A stretch of DNA of 64,000 bases, from contig CM053331.1 in NCBI GenBank assembly GCA_028583605.1, positions 32,900,411-32,964,410 on the forward strand. The letters run 5' to 3'. The stretch comes from Dastarcus helophoroides (Eukaryota > Arthropoda > Insecta > Coleoptera > Bothrideridae). Shown piece by piece: positions 24,064-36,720 of this stretch (its first letter is position 1; every line of letters starts with the position of its first letter). A model generated the notes under the pieces. The model made no database searches, was not told the origin of the DNA, and saw nothing but the letters and a program-made list of their open reading frames with translations. The position numbers and the translations under genes are program-made.

Positions 24064-24497
24064 GGAAACTTGCTGTAAGTGGCCAATGTAAGAAAACTAT
24101 CATTTTAGAATTCGACAAAAAGTGTGATTGCGAGTGCCTGCAATGTCAAAAACTTAATCTGAAGTTTGGCGAGGTTCCTTATATAATAAAGGTACTCTAA
24201 TGAAGTAAAATTGTACATTAATTTGATAAATCAATCTCCGGAAGGAACGGTTACAGTTACGCCACCGTCCTGATTTAACCAGTAAAGTCCCGATCGTAAT
24301 CCATTATATTGTTAAAAACTTTATATATCTTTTGAATTTGGCGCATTAAAGCAAATAGCATCTAACAAACACTGGTCCATGCGAGGTTCTTCCGCATCGA
24401 CTCCGTGTACGAAGAGGTAGATGTAAAACTATTCATGCGTAACTCTGTTCAATTAATAGATCAGCCGCCAAGAATAAATATTTTTAAGAGAATCTAA
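24064..24497 (+). CDS. Unrecognised small gene or decayed gene fragment
   Basis: Three coding-looking segments stand out from the AT-rich surroundings. The first (about 24064-24191) includes a Cys cluster KKCDCECLQCQKL and ends at a GTACTC donor. The second (24245-24349) follows an AG acceptor 53 bases later, in phase, and reads ERLQLRHRPDLTSKVPIVIH. The third (24366-24497) reads RFFRIDSVYEEVDVKLFMR and ends PPRINIFKRI with a stop. Its third codon positions look selected. The third segment cannot be joined to the second without a stop unless a non-obvious splice site is used (one AG is at 24384-24385). I do not recognise the family. It may be a small gene with introns I could not resolve, or a pseudogene. 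Confidence 0.35.
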
Positions 24498-24915
24498 CAA
24501 TATCCTGATTTTAAGCAATTTTGGCAATCGATAATTTTTTAGTACAATTTAAATGCTCTAATGCAGGCAGTTTAACTTTTCATAAAAATTTGGTAATTTT
24601 TCAAAATGTCGATGTTTTGCAAAATTGATTTTTTTTGGAAATTTTACCCTATAGAAATGTCGACTTTTTCCAAAATTCGATTTCAAAATTTTCGACTTCA
24701 AGTTGAAATTATAATTTTCTATAAAAAATTTTCAAGATTTTGACTTTTTTTTGAAAAAATTGACTTTTTTTTTTTAAAATTGACCTTTTTGTAAGTTTTA
24801 ACTATAAAAAATTCGAATGTTTCCAAAATTTGGATTCCAAAATTTTCGACTTCAAAATTTTAATTTTTTTGAAAATTCAATTTTTAAATTTTGGACATTT
24901 TTCATTTGAAATACA
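24498..24915. repeat. AT filler
   Basis: Low-complexity sequence of the TTTTTCCAAAATTCGAC type. No gene was seen. Confidence 0.5.
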
Positions 24916-25066
24916 AATCTTGTCCCCTGAAACCAACGAAGATTAATAAAAACAACAAAGATTGCCCTAAGGCGTTTCGATAGTCAAGCTATCATCTGAG
25001 ATATGTACTGACATATGTATTTCAATTTTTGAAGATAACCAAAGACCAGTCCGTTCCACCAAAATT
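24916..25066. repeat. Copy of a dispersed MITE-like repeat with a stem-loop insert
   Basis: The ends AATCTTGTCCCCTGAAACCA and GAAGATAACCAAAGACCAGT...CCGTTCCACC recur, rearranged, at about 32876-32955, 49310-49450 and 50150-50390. In the middle, the reverse complement contains GATAGCTTGACTATCGAAAC, a five-pair stem-loop followed by GAAAC, like the core half of hammerhead ribozymes in Penelope-like elements. It is probably degenerate. Confidence 0.5.
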
Positions 25067-27729
25067 TTTTATTTAATAAGTAGATTTTATCCCCTTCCAA
25101 AAACGCCGATACAACCGATTTTTATTTATAAACAGAAGCCTAAACACCAGAGGCGGCTCGTAGCCAAAACTAATGGGGCAATGTTTAGCGTTTTAATTTT
25201 TTTAAGATTTCAACTGAAAATTTCAACATTTTCAAAACGTTACTTTTCGAACATTTAAGATTTCTTTGAAAACTATTGATAATGTCGCGTTGGATTTTTT
25301 CCAAATTTCGACTACACTGCAAAATTTAGATTTTTTTTTGTAATCTCGACCTTATTTTATTTTTAAGTATTGACTTTTCTAAAAAAGCTGTAAATACTCT
25401 TTTAAAGATATTCGTATTTTTGTAAATATTTAGACTTTTCGGTTTTCTGTCTTTTTTTGTTAATTTTTTTGAAAATTGTTACATTTTTTTTAATTTTTAC
25501 CATTTGAAAATTCTTACACTTTCTGAAAATGTAAATTTGTTGAAAATTGGACTTTTCATTTTTTAAATTTTCGACTTTTTTCTAAATTTCTTGTTTATAT
25601 TTTTTTTGGAAAAGTATAATTTTTTTATTAAGAATTTCGATTCTTAATAATTTTGACTGGTTTTTATTTAAATGTCAACTATTTTTCAAAATGTTGACTT
25701 TTTTTACAAGGTTTCGATTATTTTTTGATTTTCTTTGTTGAAAATTTCGCTACTTTTTTTTTATACATTTAAAAAAAAATAAACTACTACTTCTTAATTT
25801 TCGAAATTTTTTCAAAATTTCGATTTTTTTTGAAAATTTCGAAATTTTAACATTTTTTCTAAATTTTAATTTTTTTGACCTCAAATTTTAACTTTTTGAA
25901 AAAATGTTTCACTTTGGTTCAAAATTTTAACTACCAAAAATTTAAACTTTTTCCAAAATTTTAACTTCTCAATATTTCCCATTTTGAAAACCTCAATCTA
26001 TCTGATAATTTTTACTTATTTTCAATATTCCGGTTTCGAAAATTTTGATTTTTATTGAAGAATTGAGTGCAAATTTCCAAACTATTCAAAATTTAAGCTT
26101 TTTTAAAATTACTAATTATTTCGTAAATTCGATAAAAATTCGCAAACCTTTTGCAAATTTCGATATTTTTTTAATTTCGACTATAAATTTCGATCTTTTC
26201 TTTTTGAAAATTTCTTCTTTTGGAAAAGTGTGACTTTGGAAATTTGAAAGATTTTGAAAATGTTTGCCTTGTCAACAAATTTCGACTTTCTTTATTGAAA
26301 ATTTTAACTTGCACTTTTTTGAAATTTTCGACTTTAATTCCCACTTGTTAAAAATTCCGGCATTTTTCAAATGTTAGAATTTTCCAAAATTTTAGTCGTT
26401 TTAATATAAATTTTTGGAAAACTTAAAAATTTTGACTATTTTTTAATTTCAACTATTTTCAAAATTTTAACATTTTTTGCAAACTGTTGATCCTTTATTG
26501 AAAAATTGTGGTTTTTTTTAAGTCAGACATTTCTTAAAACCTTTTGTTGAAATTTTCGACTAATATTTCGTAAAATTTCGACCCCATTTCAAAACTTCGA
26601 TTTTTTTCAAAATGTCGACTCTTTGAAAACTTGACTTTTTTTTTAAAAAGTTCGAACTTTTTAAAAGATTTTATTAATACATTTTTCAAACATTTCTAAT
26701 TAAATCTTCGACTTAAAAGAAAAGATTCTTTTTAAACTAGAACTATTGAAAATTTCGACTTTTTTCTAAATTTTACATTTTCAAAATTTCAACTTTTTTA
26801 ATAATTACGAATTTTTCGATAATTTTGAGTTTTCTCTAATAGTCAAAAAATTTAGCTTCTTCGAAAATTTAATTAAAAAGCCTGCAATTTATTTTAAATG
26901 TCGATATTTTTCCAAAAATTCATCTTTTATTCACATTCCCAAAATTATTAAAAATGTAGACCATTTTAAAAATTGAAATTTTTTTCATTTGAAAATTTGA
27001 CTTTCTATGAAAATTCAAAATTTTTTAAGATTTGACTTTTTTTTAAGTGGTAATGTTTTTCTTTTTAAATTTACATTTTTTGAGAAAAATTTCGAAATAA
27101 CATTCGAATTTAAATTAAAATAAAGTTAAAAACAAATGTCCCAGAAAAACTTACATTTTATGTACAAATAACATGCCAAAATTTGAATTTTAATCACAAA
27201 AAGTTGGCTTCAAGCTGGAATATTTGATGTTTGAAATTTCTCTGGAACTTCAAAATTACTAGAAGAAAATTAAATTAGAACAGTAAACTCTTAATGAATT
27301 TTTTTTCCACATTTTGATTAATTTTAATTTCAAAATTTTGAGACTTCTAAAAATGTTGACTCTTTGTCTGAAAAATTTCAATAATTCCCACTTTAAAAGT
27401 CGAAATTAAAGGAATATTTTTGACAATTAATTTATTTCAAAAGAATTTGTTTTTCTTTAGTTCCGAAAATGTTATTTTTTTTGAAAAATGATATGGAAAT
27501 TTGAATTTTAAATTCGAACCTGAGAATTTCAAAAATAAATTTCTAGAAAAATTGGAAATTCCGATTCAGAATTTTCTTTGGTTCTACAGTAGTAGTGATT
27601 TTTAGAGAAATATCAAATTGTAAAAAAGGTTGAAATTTACCAGGTATATTTTTTTTTGAGATTTCAATATTTTTCCCAAAGTTTTCTTATTTTTATGCAG
27701 ATTTGAAGTTTATTTTCTCTAAATTTATA

Positions 27730-28598
27730 GGGGAGACTGGGGTATTCTGGACCGCGGGGAATTGCGGGCCAGCTTCATATTTTTTTTTTCTAATAGTGGT
27801 TGAAGGCTACAAATAACTGTCGTCGGCTCGCCTCATGTTAAGCTCATTTTCCCTTCAGTACTCGACTTGTGCACACGAACCGTTACCTCGCTTCGATACC
27901 AAATAGAAATGGGATACTTCGAAATTTTTTTTTTCACTTCAGAGTTTCCTCTAATTTGACCTGACTTTTCGAGAACCAACTCAGATAAATATCTTCATAA
28001 TATTCGCGGAACCTTGAGTCTTTGCGAGGAACATGAAGTTTTGTATTGTGTTACTCATATGCTGCGACATTGTAAAAAATGACCTTCGGGGAATTACGGA
28101 CCACTTTTGTCATGGAATTGTGGATCACTCAATTCTTTACATTTCACAAGCTAATTTCCTGTATTTGATGCATATAAGTAATTATTCGTGCAAATTTTTA
28201 GCACAACATTATTTTTCGGCAATTTCTAATTTTTGGTAAAATAATTTCGTTTCGAACTGATTTTCATTGTCATTTGTCAATCCACTTCACTTTGTTTCTC
28301 TTTCATAATAAATCTTCTGCATCTGCAGTCTGCATTCTGAATCAAAAACAAGAAGGTTTTTCTACTACATTTTTCCATTTTTAATCGATTTACAAAGAGG
28401 TCCGTAATTCCCCGACATTTTTCACGATCCAACTCTTGTAAGTTGTATAATTTAATACAATTTGACCAAAATGCTGTGACCCAAAGAGAGATTATTAGTT
28501 GTACTACAAATTCAAACTCTGAAATTTTCAGAAAAAAATATATTTTTGCCTGTTTTTAGCCAACATAAAAATGCGGTCCACAATACCCCAGTCTCCCC
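27730..28598. mobile_element. TIR element with TA target duplication
   Basis: GGGGAGACTGGGGTATTCTG at the left faces its mirror, CAATACCCCAGTCTCCCC, at the right, with a TA at each flank. The interior repeats the words GGGGAATTGCGG, GGGGAATTACGGACC and GGTCCGTAATTCCCC, so it also has internal inverted sub-repeats. No transposase. The TA duplication suggests a Tc1/mariner-like mobiliser, which is an inference. Confidence 0.75.
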
Positions 28599-28619
28599 TA
28601 CCTAATAATTTTCAGTTTC

Positions 28620-29506
28620 TTATCAAAATAAGAAAGTAAGATGAACTTTAAAATATTAAAATTTCGTTAACAAACTTTTAAATTTCCAAAACGAGGTTAG
28701 AGAGAAATTAAAATTTCTACAAGAAGAAATATTTTAAAGACAAAATCTCCAGGATAAATCGAAATATCAAAAAAAATTTTTTGTATAAAATGTTTGGATA
28801 AAAACACAAATTTTTCATAGGAAAAAAAAGCAAAAATTTTTAGAGAAAAAATTGAAATTTGAAAAAAAAATTGAAATATCTTTACAAAAAAGTAGAAATT
28901 TTTTGTTTTTCCCAAAATGTTGAAATTTTTATAGTTTTCAGGGTTTCTTCCAAACATTTTTTGTCAAAACTACAAAATAAAATGAACTTTAAATTGTCAA
29001 AGTGTCGTGAAAAAACTTAACATTTTTAAAGTAAATTAGAGGAACATAAAGAAAAATCTGGAGAAGTTGGAGTTTCTAGATAAAATTTTAAGAATAGCAC
29101 TTTTAGGAAAAATGGAAATTTCGAGAGAATTTCTTTTTAATAAAATATTTAGGAAAAATGGAAACTGCAGAAAAAATCAAAATTTTCTAAAAAATCGAAA
29201 TATCGGAAAAAACACAAAATTTTTGTAGAAAATGAGATTTGAGGTAAAAATTTGAAGATACCGCATTAACTTATTTTTTAGTAAAATGCGAGATTAGATT
29301 TTTTCTTGAAATTGTAATTATTTTTTTAAAATGTTGACATTTTCAAAGAAATTTGAGTTTTTTTTCTTAACATTTTAATTTCTGCTCGAAATATTGATTT
29401 TTTCCTCAAAACTTTTACAAAAATTAGTTTCTGCAAATGTGATTTTGATCAAAATTAAAAATAAAATAGATTTTTAAATATCGTAACTTCGTAAAAGAAA
29501 CCTAAA
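28620..29506. repeat. AT filler inside the outer hAT element
   Basis: Low-complexity AAATTTTT/AGAAAAA sequence. Open frames such as 28697-28957 (minus) are compositional. Confidence 0.5.
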
Positions 29507-30246
29507 ATTTCTATCAGTGGCGGCTGGTTCTATAGAGCGCAAGAGCGCGCGCACCTCGTGAAATGAATGATTAATTTTTTTCTATTTAATGTAAAAGACA
29601 AGGATTTACCACATTTTTAAGTACTCTTAATTATCTAGGACTTGTGCATTACTTGCAATAAAGTGCGCATATGTTTTATTCCATTAGGAGGAAATTTAAA
29701 TAAGTTGGTGCCCTCAGAACTAAGCACTTGGCGTGGCTGCTGTACGATTCCTATCAACGGCATCATCGCGTTACTACGGAGTGCACATTAAAGTTAGCGC
29801 AGTACGACGCTCCCCCGCTGGATGTTGTCGGATGATGAGTACGAGAAAGAGTTTGAAGTGAAATATTTATGGTTCATGTGATAAGATTTCTGTTACAACT
29901 TTTGTATCTTAATTTTGTTTCGAAATGAAGGATAGATTTTCATATCGTCAATCAATTATATTTCGATTATCTAATTATTAACATAAAAAGAAGTCATATG
30001 AGTTACACATTTTATTACGTGTAATACATCTGCAATCAATCTGACAGTAGCATATCTTGTTACATCTGTCTGCGTTGTCTGTTATTGTTGTGATTGGCTG
30101 ATTTGTATGATTTAAATATTTAAACAAATTTTAAAATGAGTGACAGACTGAACACTTTGAAGGTTTAAAACTATAAATGTTAAAATTACGAGAATGTTTT
30201 GTGTATTATTATTATTATGCATTACTACTTAACGAGGAAAAACAAG

Positions 30247-31198
30247 TAGGGATGCAAACGATAGTTTGATGTTTTCAAAACATCGATATATCGTTTGTAA
30301 AGATCAATGTTTCAACATCGATTCTAAAACATAAAAAATATCGATACATCGTTCAGTTTACAAACGATATTTGAAAAATCGATGTATCGTATCGCGATGG
30401 AATTAGCGCCATCTGTTGTATAGAATTAATATTGATGGTACAATTTTGTAACTAGACGCTTGATGGCAGCAGTGTATATTTAACAAATTTTCAAAATTTG
30501 ATATTTTCTCAAAACTTCGCTTTTTTTAATTTCCGTCTTTTATAAAGTTTGGTATTTTTACAAAATTTTGCCTGACGTTTAAAAAAAAGTTTTATCGAAA
30601 TTTAGACTTTTTTAGAAAAACCTGAATTTTTTATGAAAATCTTAACGTTTCAAAATTTAGCCTTTTAAATTTCCTAAGTTCCTCAAAATTTTAAGTTCTT
30701 TTTCAAAATTTTGGGTATTTTAAAATTTTGACATTTTTAAAATTCGTTTATTTTTCAAAATTCCAAAATTTGTAATAAACCAGATTTTATTTTTATAAAT
30801 TTTAGTTTTTTCCCGAAATTGACTTTTTTTAACATTTCATAAAAAATAATCAAAGAAATTAGGCGAGGAAAGACCATCAACCAATAAACAGTGTTAGAAA
30901 CTTCGAGTTTAAAGGCGAATTGTCGAGTTTTTTTTTAGAGATAAAATTTTGACGAAATTACGAGAAAAAAGTGGAAATTCCAATTAAACTCGGAATTAAA
31001 AATATTCTTTTTAAATTGGTGTCCTTTTCTACACTTTTCGAATTTTGACTTCTTAAACTCGCAATTAAATATTTAAAAAACATCAGAAAAACATTGATGT
31101 ATCGATACCGAATACCGATGTTCAAGACATCGATATTTCATTGAAAAAAATATCGATGTTCAAACATCGATGCTTTTTTAAACGATGTTGCATCCCTA
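30247..31198. mobile_element. Inner hAT-like element with exact 8-bp target duplication
   Basis: The termini are TAGGGATGCAA at the left and its mirror TTGCATCCCTA at the right. Identical AAAACAAG duplications lie at 30239-30246 and 31199-31206. Subterminal regions hold many CATCGAT and ATCGATATATCG words on both sides. The centre is AT filler. It is non-autonomous. Confidence 0.9.
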
Positions 31199-31517
31199 AA
31201 AACAAGTACTTAACTGTGAAATGATAAATGCTAAATGCGTACCTGTCGGCTGATCGATTGCATTTGCTAATTGTGCCGCTTACAGGTTTAACTACCTATG
31301 GTACCGTTATTCACAAAAAAATAGCAGCGTCCATTCTAGGGCCTAATAATTAATTTGTTGATTTGGTATTTGGTTCTAAATTATAGAAAAAATAGTTCGT
31401 TGAATAAACATCCACCACTAATTATGACATTGTCAATATGCGTGAAAATTTGAAGTGTATGTTTGTCAGTGTCAGTATTCTGCCTCAGGTTTTAGAAGAT
31501 TTAATTGTGATTTTAAA

Positions 31518-31625
31518 ATGAACAGCATTTTTATATTAAAAAATGATTCTGGTATACTTTCACTAGAAGAGAAAGTGAAAATAAAAGAACTAGGTAGGCG
31601 TTTGCCAGTGTTAAAATTGGAATAA
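31518..31625 (+). pseudogene. Possible transposase N-terminal remnant
   Basis: The 35-residue frame contains LSLEEKVKIKELGRRLPVLK. Similar 'EEK-K-KELGR-P-L' segments are, from memory, found near the N terminus of hAT transposases with a TTF-type zinc finger. It lies close to the right end of the middle hAT element. The match is short and rests on recall only. Confidence 0.3.
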
Positions 31626-32139
31626 AAATGAGAAAAATAAATAAATAAATAAAATACTATTAAATACCACGTCTTACAAAAAGCGTTTGTTTCTCCTAAA
31701 TTTAATACCTTGCAGCGGCATTGAAGTCACCTAAACTTTAATTATTAATACTTTTTGCATCTGCGCACTCCCTGTCAAAAAGTCACCAGCCGCCACTGAT
31801 TTCTATACAAAGAAATCAGAGAAAATTAAAAATTTCTACAAAAAATAGTGTAATGAAGTGTTCAGAAAATTTTGAGAAAAAAACTCGTAAGCGAAATTGG
31901 GGTTGCTGCAGTTCCATAGGGCCTATACGCCAGCCGCCACTGCTAAACACCAAATTCCATATTTTAACTTCAAAAATGAAATTCTTCGCAAAATTTTATC
32001 ATCTTTTTAACCCACTTAGGGGTTGGAAAGATGAATTTTTGAATTAGGGGATGAATTTTTAAATTAGTGCTCATCTACGTTACATGAGAAATTCCTGTGC
32101 GAAATTGCAGCCTTCTAAACCCTTCGGTTTAACTTGTGT

Positions 32140-32409
32140 GTTGTTAGAGTTTAGAGTTTTATTAAATATTAACTGGAAGAATATATTTTAAAAATTTTAC
32201 TGAAAATATAGTTTTATTATTAATTATTACTATTATTAATTATTAATTAATCAATTAATTATTAATGTTATACCCATTTATTCAAATTTGAATTCAGGTC
32301 ATCAGAAAATGAATTCTTCCATGAACTTTTTTTGAATTAATAATAATTACAGCAAAGATTTAAAATCAAACAATTCATATTTATGCTCGTTTAAATTAAA
32401 TACTTTCAT
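32140..32409. repeat. Long direct repeat abutting the left end of the hAT-like element, left copy
   Basis: GTTGTTAGAGTTTAGAG at its start and AAATACTTTCAT at its end match 36867-37116 along the whole length, apart from indels totalling about 20 bases. The copy ends exactly where the CAGTGGCGGCC terminus begins. It includes a TTATTATTAATTATTAC low-complexity tract. Confidence 0.85.
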
Positions 32410-33205
32410 CAGTGGCGGCCTTTGGGGGTGGCAAGCATGGCAACCGCCCGGGGCCTCGCTCTTGTAGGAGGCCTCGCGCACTCGCGCAATAAGTTCTAAT
32501 GTTCATTTGAATTTCGAACCTTAACTGCGCATTATAAAACTGGACTCGCTGCTCCCTTGGGTGGTAGTTATCGCGCTGATACTGTCTCATTCGCTCCAAT
32601 GAATGTTCCTTTCCTTCTCTTTCACATTGACGAAATTTCGTACCAGTGCCACAAGTGCTGCTAACTGCAAGGGCTAAACAAAATCTGATAGTACTCCATT
32701 TTCTTCGTGTTTACGATTCGGGGAATTCCCGTGTTTTATTTCAGCTGTCAACTGTCGTCGGATTATGCTTTTATATTAGAGCAGTTGTCATCATTTCTAA
32801 ATCCCTGATCCTTTTAAGACATTAATGCACCTTATTTATCATGATTAATAGTTTGTTATCTATTTAAAAATTGAAGGACAAAACTTGTCCCCTGAAGCCA
32901 AGAAGGATCTTTTTGAAGATACCCAAGGACCGGTCCGTTCCACCAAAAAAATCTTTGTGTTTATTAATTTTTCTTAGTTTCCAATAAACAATTTTAAAAG
33001 TCCAAATATATTAATTTATGATTTTGCATTTCTAGTCAAGCATCATCATTGAAATTCATAAGCGTAGGCAGAATTTAGTTCAGGGAGGGGCAAGAATCAT
33101 TTTGAAAAATTGATAAAAAAAGAAAACCGGAAAACGTTCCGAGTATATGTATATTTTCATTTAACTACATGAACTGAGAAATCGAATTTTCAGATTAACT
33201 TAGAC

Positions 33206-34351
33206 CAGGGCTGTCCAACTGGCGGCCCGCGGGCCGATACGGCCCGCCAAATTATTTTTACGACCCGCGAGTACATTTTACTAAGAATAAATTTATTTTA
33301 CTAAATTATTATTGTTAATATCAAAATTATTTTACTATGTAAAAATTTAAATCTAATTTGAATTTAAAATAGGTACTATTTAGTTTGCGTAACTTCACTT
33401 AACCTGGCTGAATACAGCAGCAATCCGTTTAACATCTGATGATGGTTGGCTTAACATTGGCGTCACATATTATATTTGTGGTTGGTTGTTGTTTATCTAT
33501 AGTTGATAAAAATTTTATTTATTCACTTGCTTTCCTAACGGACATTACAAATTATTTAAATATTTTGAATAAATTCTTGCAAGCGCAAGATAAAAATGTG
33601 TCTTGCCTTTATAAATATGTTACTGGATTTAGAAACAAATTAAAATTGTTAAGGTTTAATTTGAACCAAAATAATTTATTTTATTTTGAATCTTGCAAAG
33701 AGATCTATGAAGAAATGAAAGAATGTAATATAGAAGCGAATTTAAAAATATTTCTACCAAAATTGGATATGCTAATTACCGATTTCAATGAAAGATTTTC
33801 TCAATTTGATGACCTTAAACCCTTTATTGATTTATTTTGTGATCCAATTAATATTGATATCAACTCCGTTGATCTTAAATATCAAATAAAATTATGCGAC
33901 CTGCAGGCTGACCCATTTTTTACATCTTGTGGAGTAACTGGAATAGAAATATTCAAATTTTTAGATAAAGAGAAATATCCAAAATTGAGAGATTTTGGAC
34001 TTCAAATTGTATCAATGTTCGGAAGTACATATATCTGCGAGCGTGCATACTCCGATATGAAAGGTATAAAGTCAAAATATAGAAACAGTTTGAAAGATTC
34101 CACTCTTGAAGGTATAATTAGACTTACCACAACAAATATTGATGTGGACATAACAGATATTGTTGCTAAACAATTACGGCCACAATGTTCTCATTAATAT
34201 ATTACGAATATTTTAAAGTTTTCTTTTTAGTATAAATAAAATATTTTTTTAATTAACATAAACTGACTTTTCATTTATCAACTTTCTTGGTCCCCGAAAT
34301 GTGTGGTGAAGAAAATATGGCCCGCGGGCTTTGATAAGTTGGACAGCGCTG
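33206..34351. mobile_element. Internally deleted hAT element with 8-bp target duplication
   Basis: The termini CAGGGCTGTCCAACT and (reverse complement of the right end) CAGCGCTGTCCAACTT continue into GGCCCGCGGGCC-type subterminal words on both sides. Flanking duplications ACTTAGAC (33198-33205) and AGTTAGAC (34352-34359) differ at one base. At 1146 bp, with only the C-terminal part of a transposase, it is a deletion derivative. Confidence 0.9.
33439..34197 (+). pseudogene. hAT transposase, C-terminal part (GTF2IRD2/ZBED-like)
   Basis: A 252-residue open frame. Its second half carries the hAT dimerisation domain: KEKYPKLRDFGLQIVSMFGS, then YICERAYSDMKGIKSKYRN and the L-L-R terminal segment, plus an upstream CDLQADPFF segment typical of the family. 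The N-terminal BED finger and most of the RNase H-like catalytic core are missing, so it cannot work as a transposase. The frame has no internal stop. From family knowledge this is the transposase group from which GTF2IRD2-like and ZBED5-like domesticated proteins derive, but TIRs and target duplication show this copy is a transposon. Confidence 0.8.
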
Positions 34352-34359
34352 AGTTAGAC

Positions 34360-36720
34360 ATTTGGAAATAGAGTCGAACTTTGCGAAAACTGTCAGAAAA
34401 TTGAATCTAAAATAAAAACCGATCCTTTCGGAAAACTTTAAAAACTATCCAAATTTCGAAGATTTTAAAAAATAACGATTTTAAAAAATACCGTCGAAAT
34501 GTCGAGAAAAAGGTTGAAATCTCTAAAAGAAAAGTGAACATTTTTAAGAGAAATTTTAATTTTGAGAGACGAGGAAAAACGAATTTTGGGAAAAAGTTGA
34601 AACGTTTAGAAATTCGTGTTTAAAATAAAATTCTAACCTTTCAAAAAATCTCAAAAATTGTTGAAAATTCGAAAAAAATATATTTTGAAAGGTGGAATTT
34701 TGTGAAAAAAAGATGTAATTTTCAAAAAAAGTTGGAACTTTGAGAAAAATTTTTCACTGTAAACGGAAATTTTCAGAAGCATAAAACATCCCTATTTCTA
34801 GTACGAGTCAATATTTTCAGAATAAGACAACTTTTGAAAAAAAATCAGAAAAAAAAACGAATATTAAAAAAATGAAAGTTCAATTTTGAGAGAAAAATGT
34901 AGAATAAAGTCGTAATTTCCAAAGCAACCAATTTTTTTGAAAAAACCCTATTTTGGGAAAGAATTTTTTAGGAAACCGAAATTGAATAAAAACCCAACCT
35001 TTCAGAAGAACTCGAAATTTCTAAATATGCCAAAATATTTCCAAAGACCAAATGTTGTGAAAAAATTTGCAATTTCCAAAAACGCTTTTCTCGAAATGTT
35101 TACTTTTTTATTCTAATTTTGACATAATAAGAAATCTTTTTCTCGAAATTACCCAAAAATATTTTTCGCAACATTTTAATTTTTGATAATATGCCGACCT
35201 AATTTAGAGAAAACAGACGTATTTCGAGAAAACTGAAATTTAAAGAAAAAGCCAATTTCAAGGAAAAAGTCCAGAAAGTTCCAGAAACTAAAACATGGCA
35301 TTTTGAAATTAAAGTCAATATTTCGAAAATAAGGCGAAATATGAAGATGAAATTTCTAGTCAAATTTAAAAAAGTCAAAATTTAAAGAAAAGACGAATAT
35401 TCAGAGAAATGGCCTAATTTTAATACAAAAAATGATTTCCGAAAGAAGAGCCCAAAAAGTGGAATTTTGAGAATAAAGTCGAAATTTCTGAAAAGACGAA
35501 ATTAAACTAATTTTAAGAGAAATTCAAAATTTTTAGCTAAGTTGAATATCGAATTTTGATATAAAAATATCGGGAAAAAGGCAAATTTTAAGAAACCTGT
35601 TAAAAGTTCTGAAAATTCAAATTCCAAATGATCAAAATCTTCAGAAAAACCCGATGTTAATAAAAATAAAGGAATTAAAAAAAAACGAAATCTCTGAAAA
35701 GCAGTCGACGTTTCTAGAAAAACTACCAAATGAAGCATCAAAGATCGAAATTTTCCAGAAAAAATTCAAACTTAAAGGAAAAGTGCAACTTTGAGAATAG
35801 CCGTCCGTTTGTGGAAAAAACGAGTCTTGAAAAAAAAGTCAAAATTTTAAGAAAGATACGAATTTCCAGGAAAAATATTCAGTTTTCCGAGAACATACAG
35901 GAGGGGATTTCAGGATAATTTTAAATTTGCGAAAAAAGGCGGATTTTGAGAAAAATATCAAAATTTCGATTTTTCTAAATTTGTTTTTTTTTGAAAATTT
36001 CGATTTTTTTCCCTTAAAAAGCAAATAAAAGATCGAAATTTTGAGAAAAAAGTCAAAATTTAGTAAACACTCGAAATTCTTCAGAGAGAGTCAAATTTTG
36101 TCGAAATTTTGGAAAAAGGACAAATTTGAAAAAAATGTAATTTCTAGATTTTTCTCTTGAGCGCTTGAATCAGAGGCAGACATGCGCCCTGTTCTGCCCT
36201 ACCTTGAGTCAAAAAATGTCCAATATTGAAATAATCGTCGAAATTTTGAGAAACAAGTTGTATTTCCCCATTCCAGGGGAAATTTTCTCGGAATTTTTGT
36301 CTTTTTACAAAATTTCTAAAAAAAGCCATTATAAAAATTTCCAGATAAATATTGTTATCAAAAAATCGATCAAGTTTTAAGCAAAAGGGTAAACCTTGAT
36401 GAAAAAGTCGAAATTTTCAGAAAATCAAAGTTTAAAGAGAAGTCGAAGTTTCCGGAAAAAACTAATTTTGAGAAATGATAGAATTTCGAAAAATAAAACG
36501 ACGAATTTTGAGATGAAAATTGGAAATTTTTAGTTAAGTTGGATTCTGATAAAATAAATCGAATTTTAGGAATACATTTGAAATTTCCAAAGAAATTTAT
36601 GAAAAAAGACAAATTTCGTGAAATAAGTCGAAATTTCGAGAAAATATTAATAGCTTAAAGGACAACTTTTGTCGAATGGAAATTTTTTAGAGAAAGTCTT
36701 CTCAGTTCAATATAAATTTT
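34360..36720. repeat. AT filler within nested elements
   Basis: Low-complexity AAATTTTGAGAAAAAAGTCG sequence. Open frames at 35502-36612 on both strands are compositional. Confidence 0.6.

Larger units (their letters stand above)
29515..31798. mobile_element. Middle hAT-like element with exact 8-bp target duplication
   Basis: The 14-bp terminal inverted repeat CAGTGGCGGCTGGT lies at 29515 and, mirrored, at the right end 31798. Identical ATTTCTAT duplications flank it (29507-29514 and 31799-31806). A third element (30247-31198) sits inside. A short coding-like remnant lies at 31518-31625. No full transposase. Confidence 0.9.
25148..31942. mobile_element. Outer hAT-like element with exact 8-bp target duplication, hosting nested insertions
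   Basis: The left end CAGAGGCGGCTCGTAGCC (25148) and the right end, whose reverse complement is CAGTGGCGGCTGGCG (31942), are flanked by identical CTAAACAC duplications at 25140-25147 and 31943-31950. This is the hAT signature (CAG terminus, 8-bp duplication). The interior is mainly AT filler, plus a TA-flanked TIR element (27730-28598) and a second hAT-like element (29515-31798). Without these insertions it would be about 3.6 kb. No transposase remains. Confidence 0.8.

Noticed and set aside
31853..32047. 64-residue frame after the nested hAT elements
   Set aside because: It crosses the hAT right terminus and the target duplication at 31931-31950, so it cannot be one ancestral gene.
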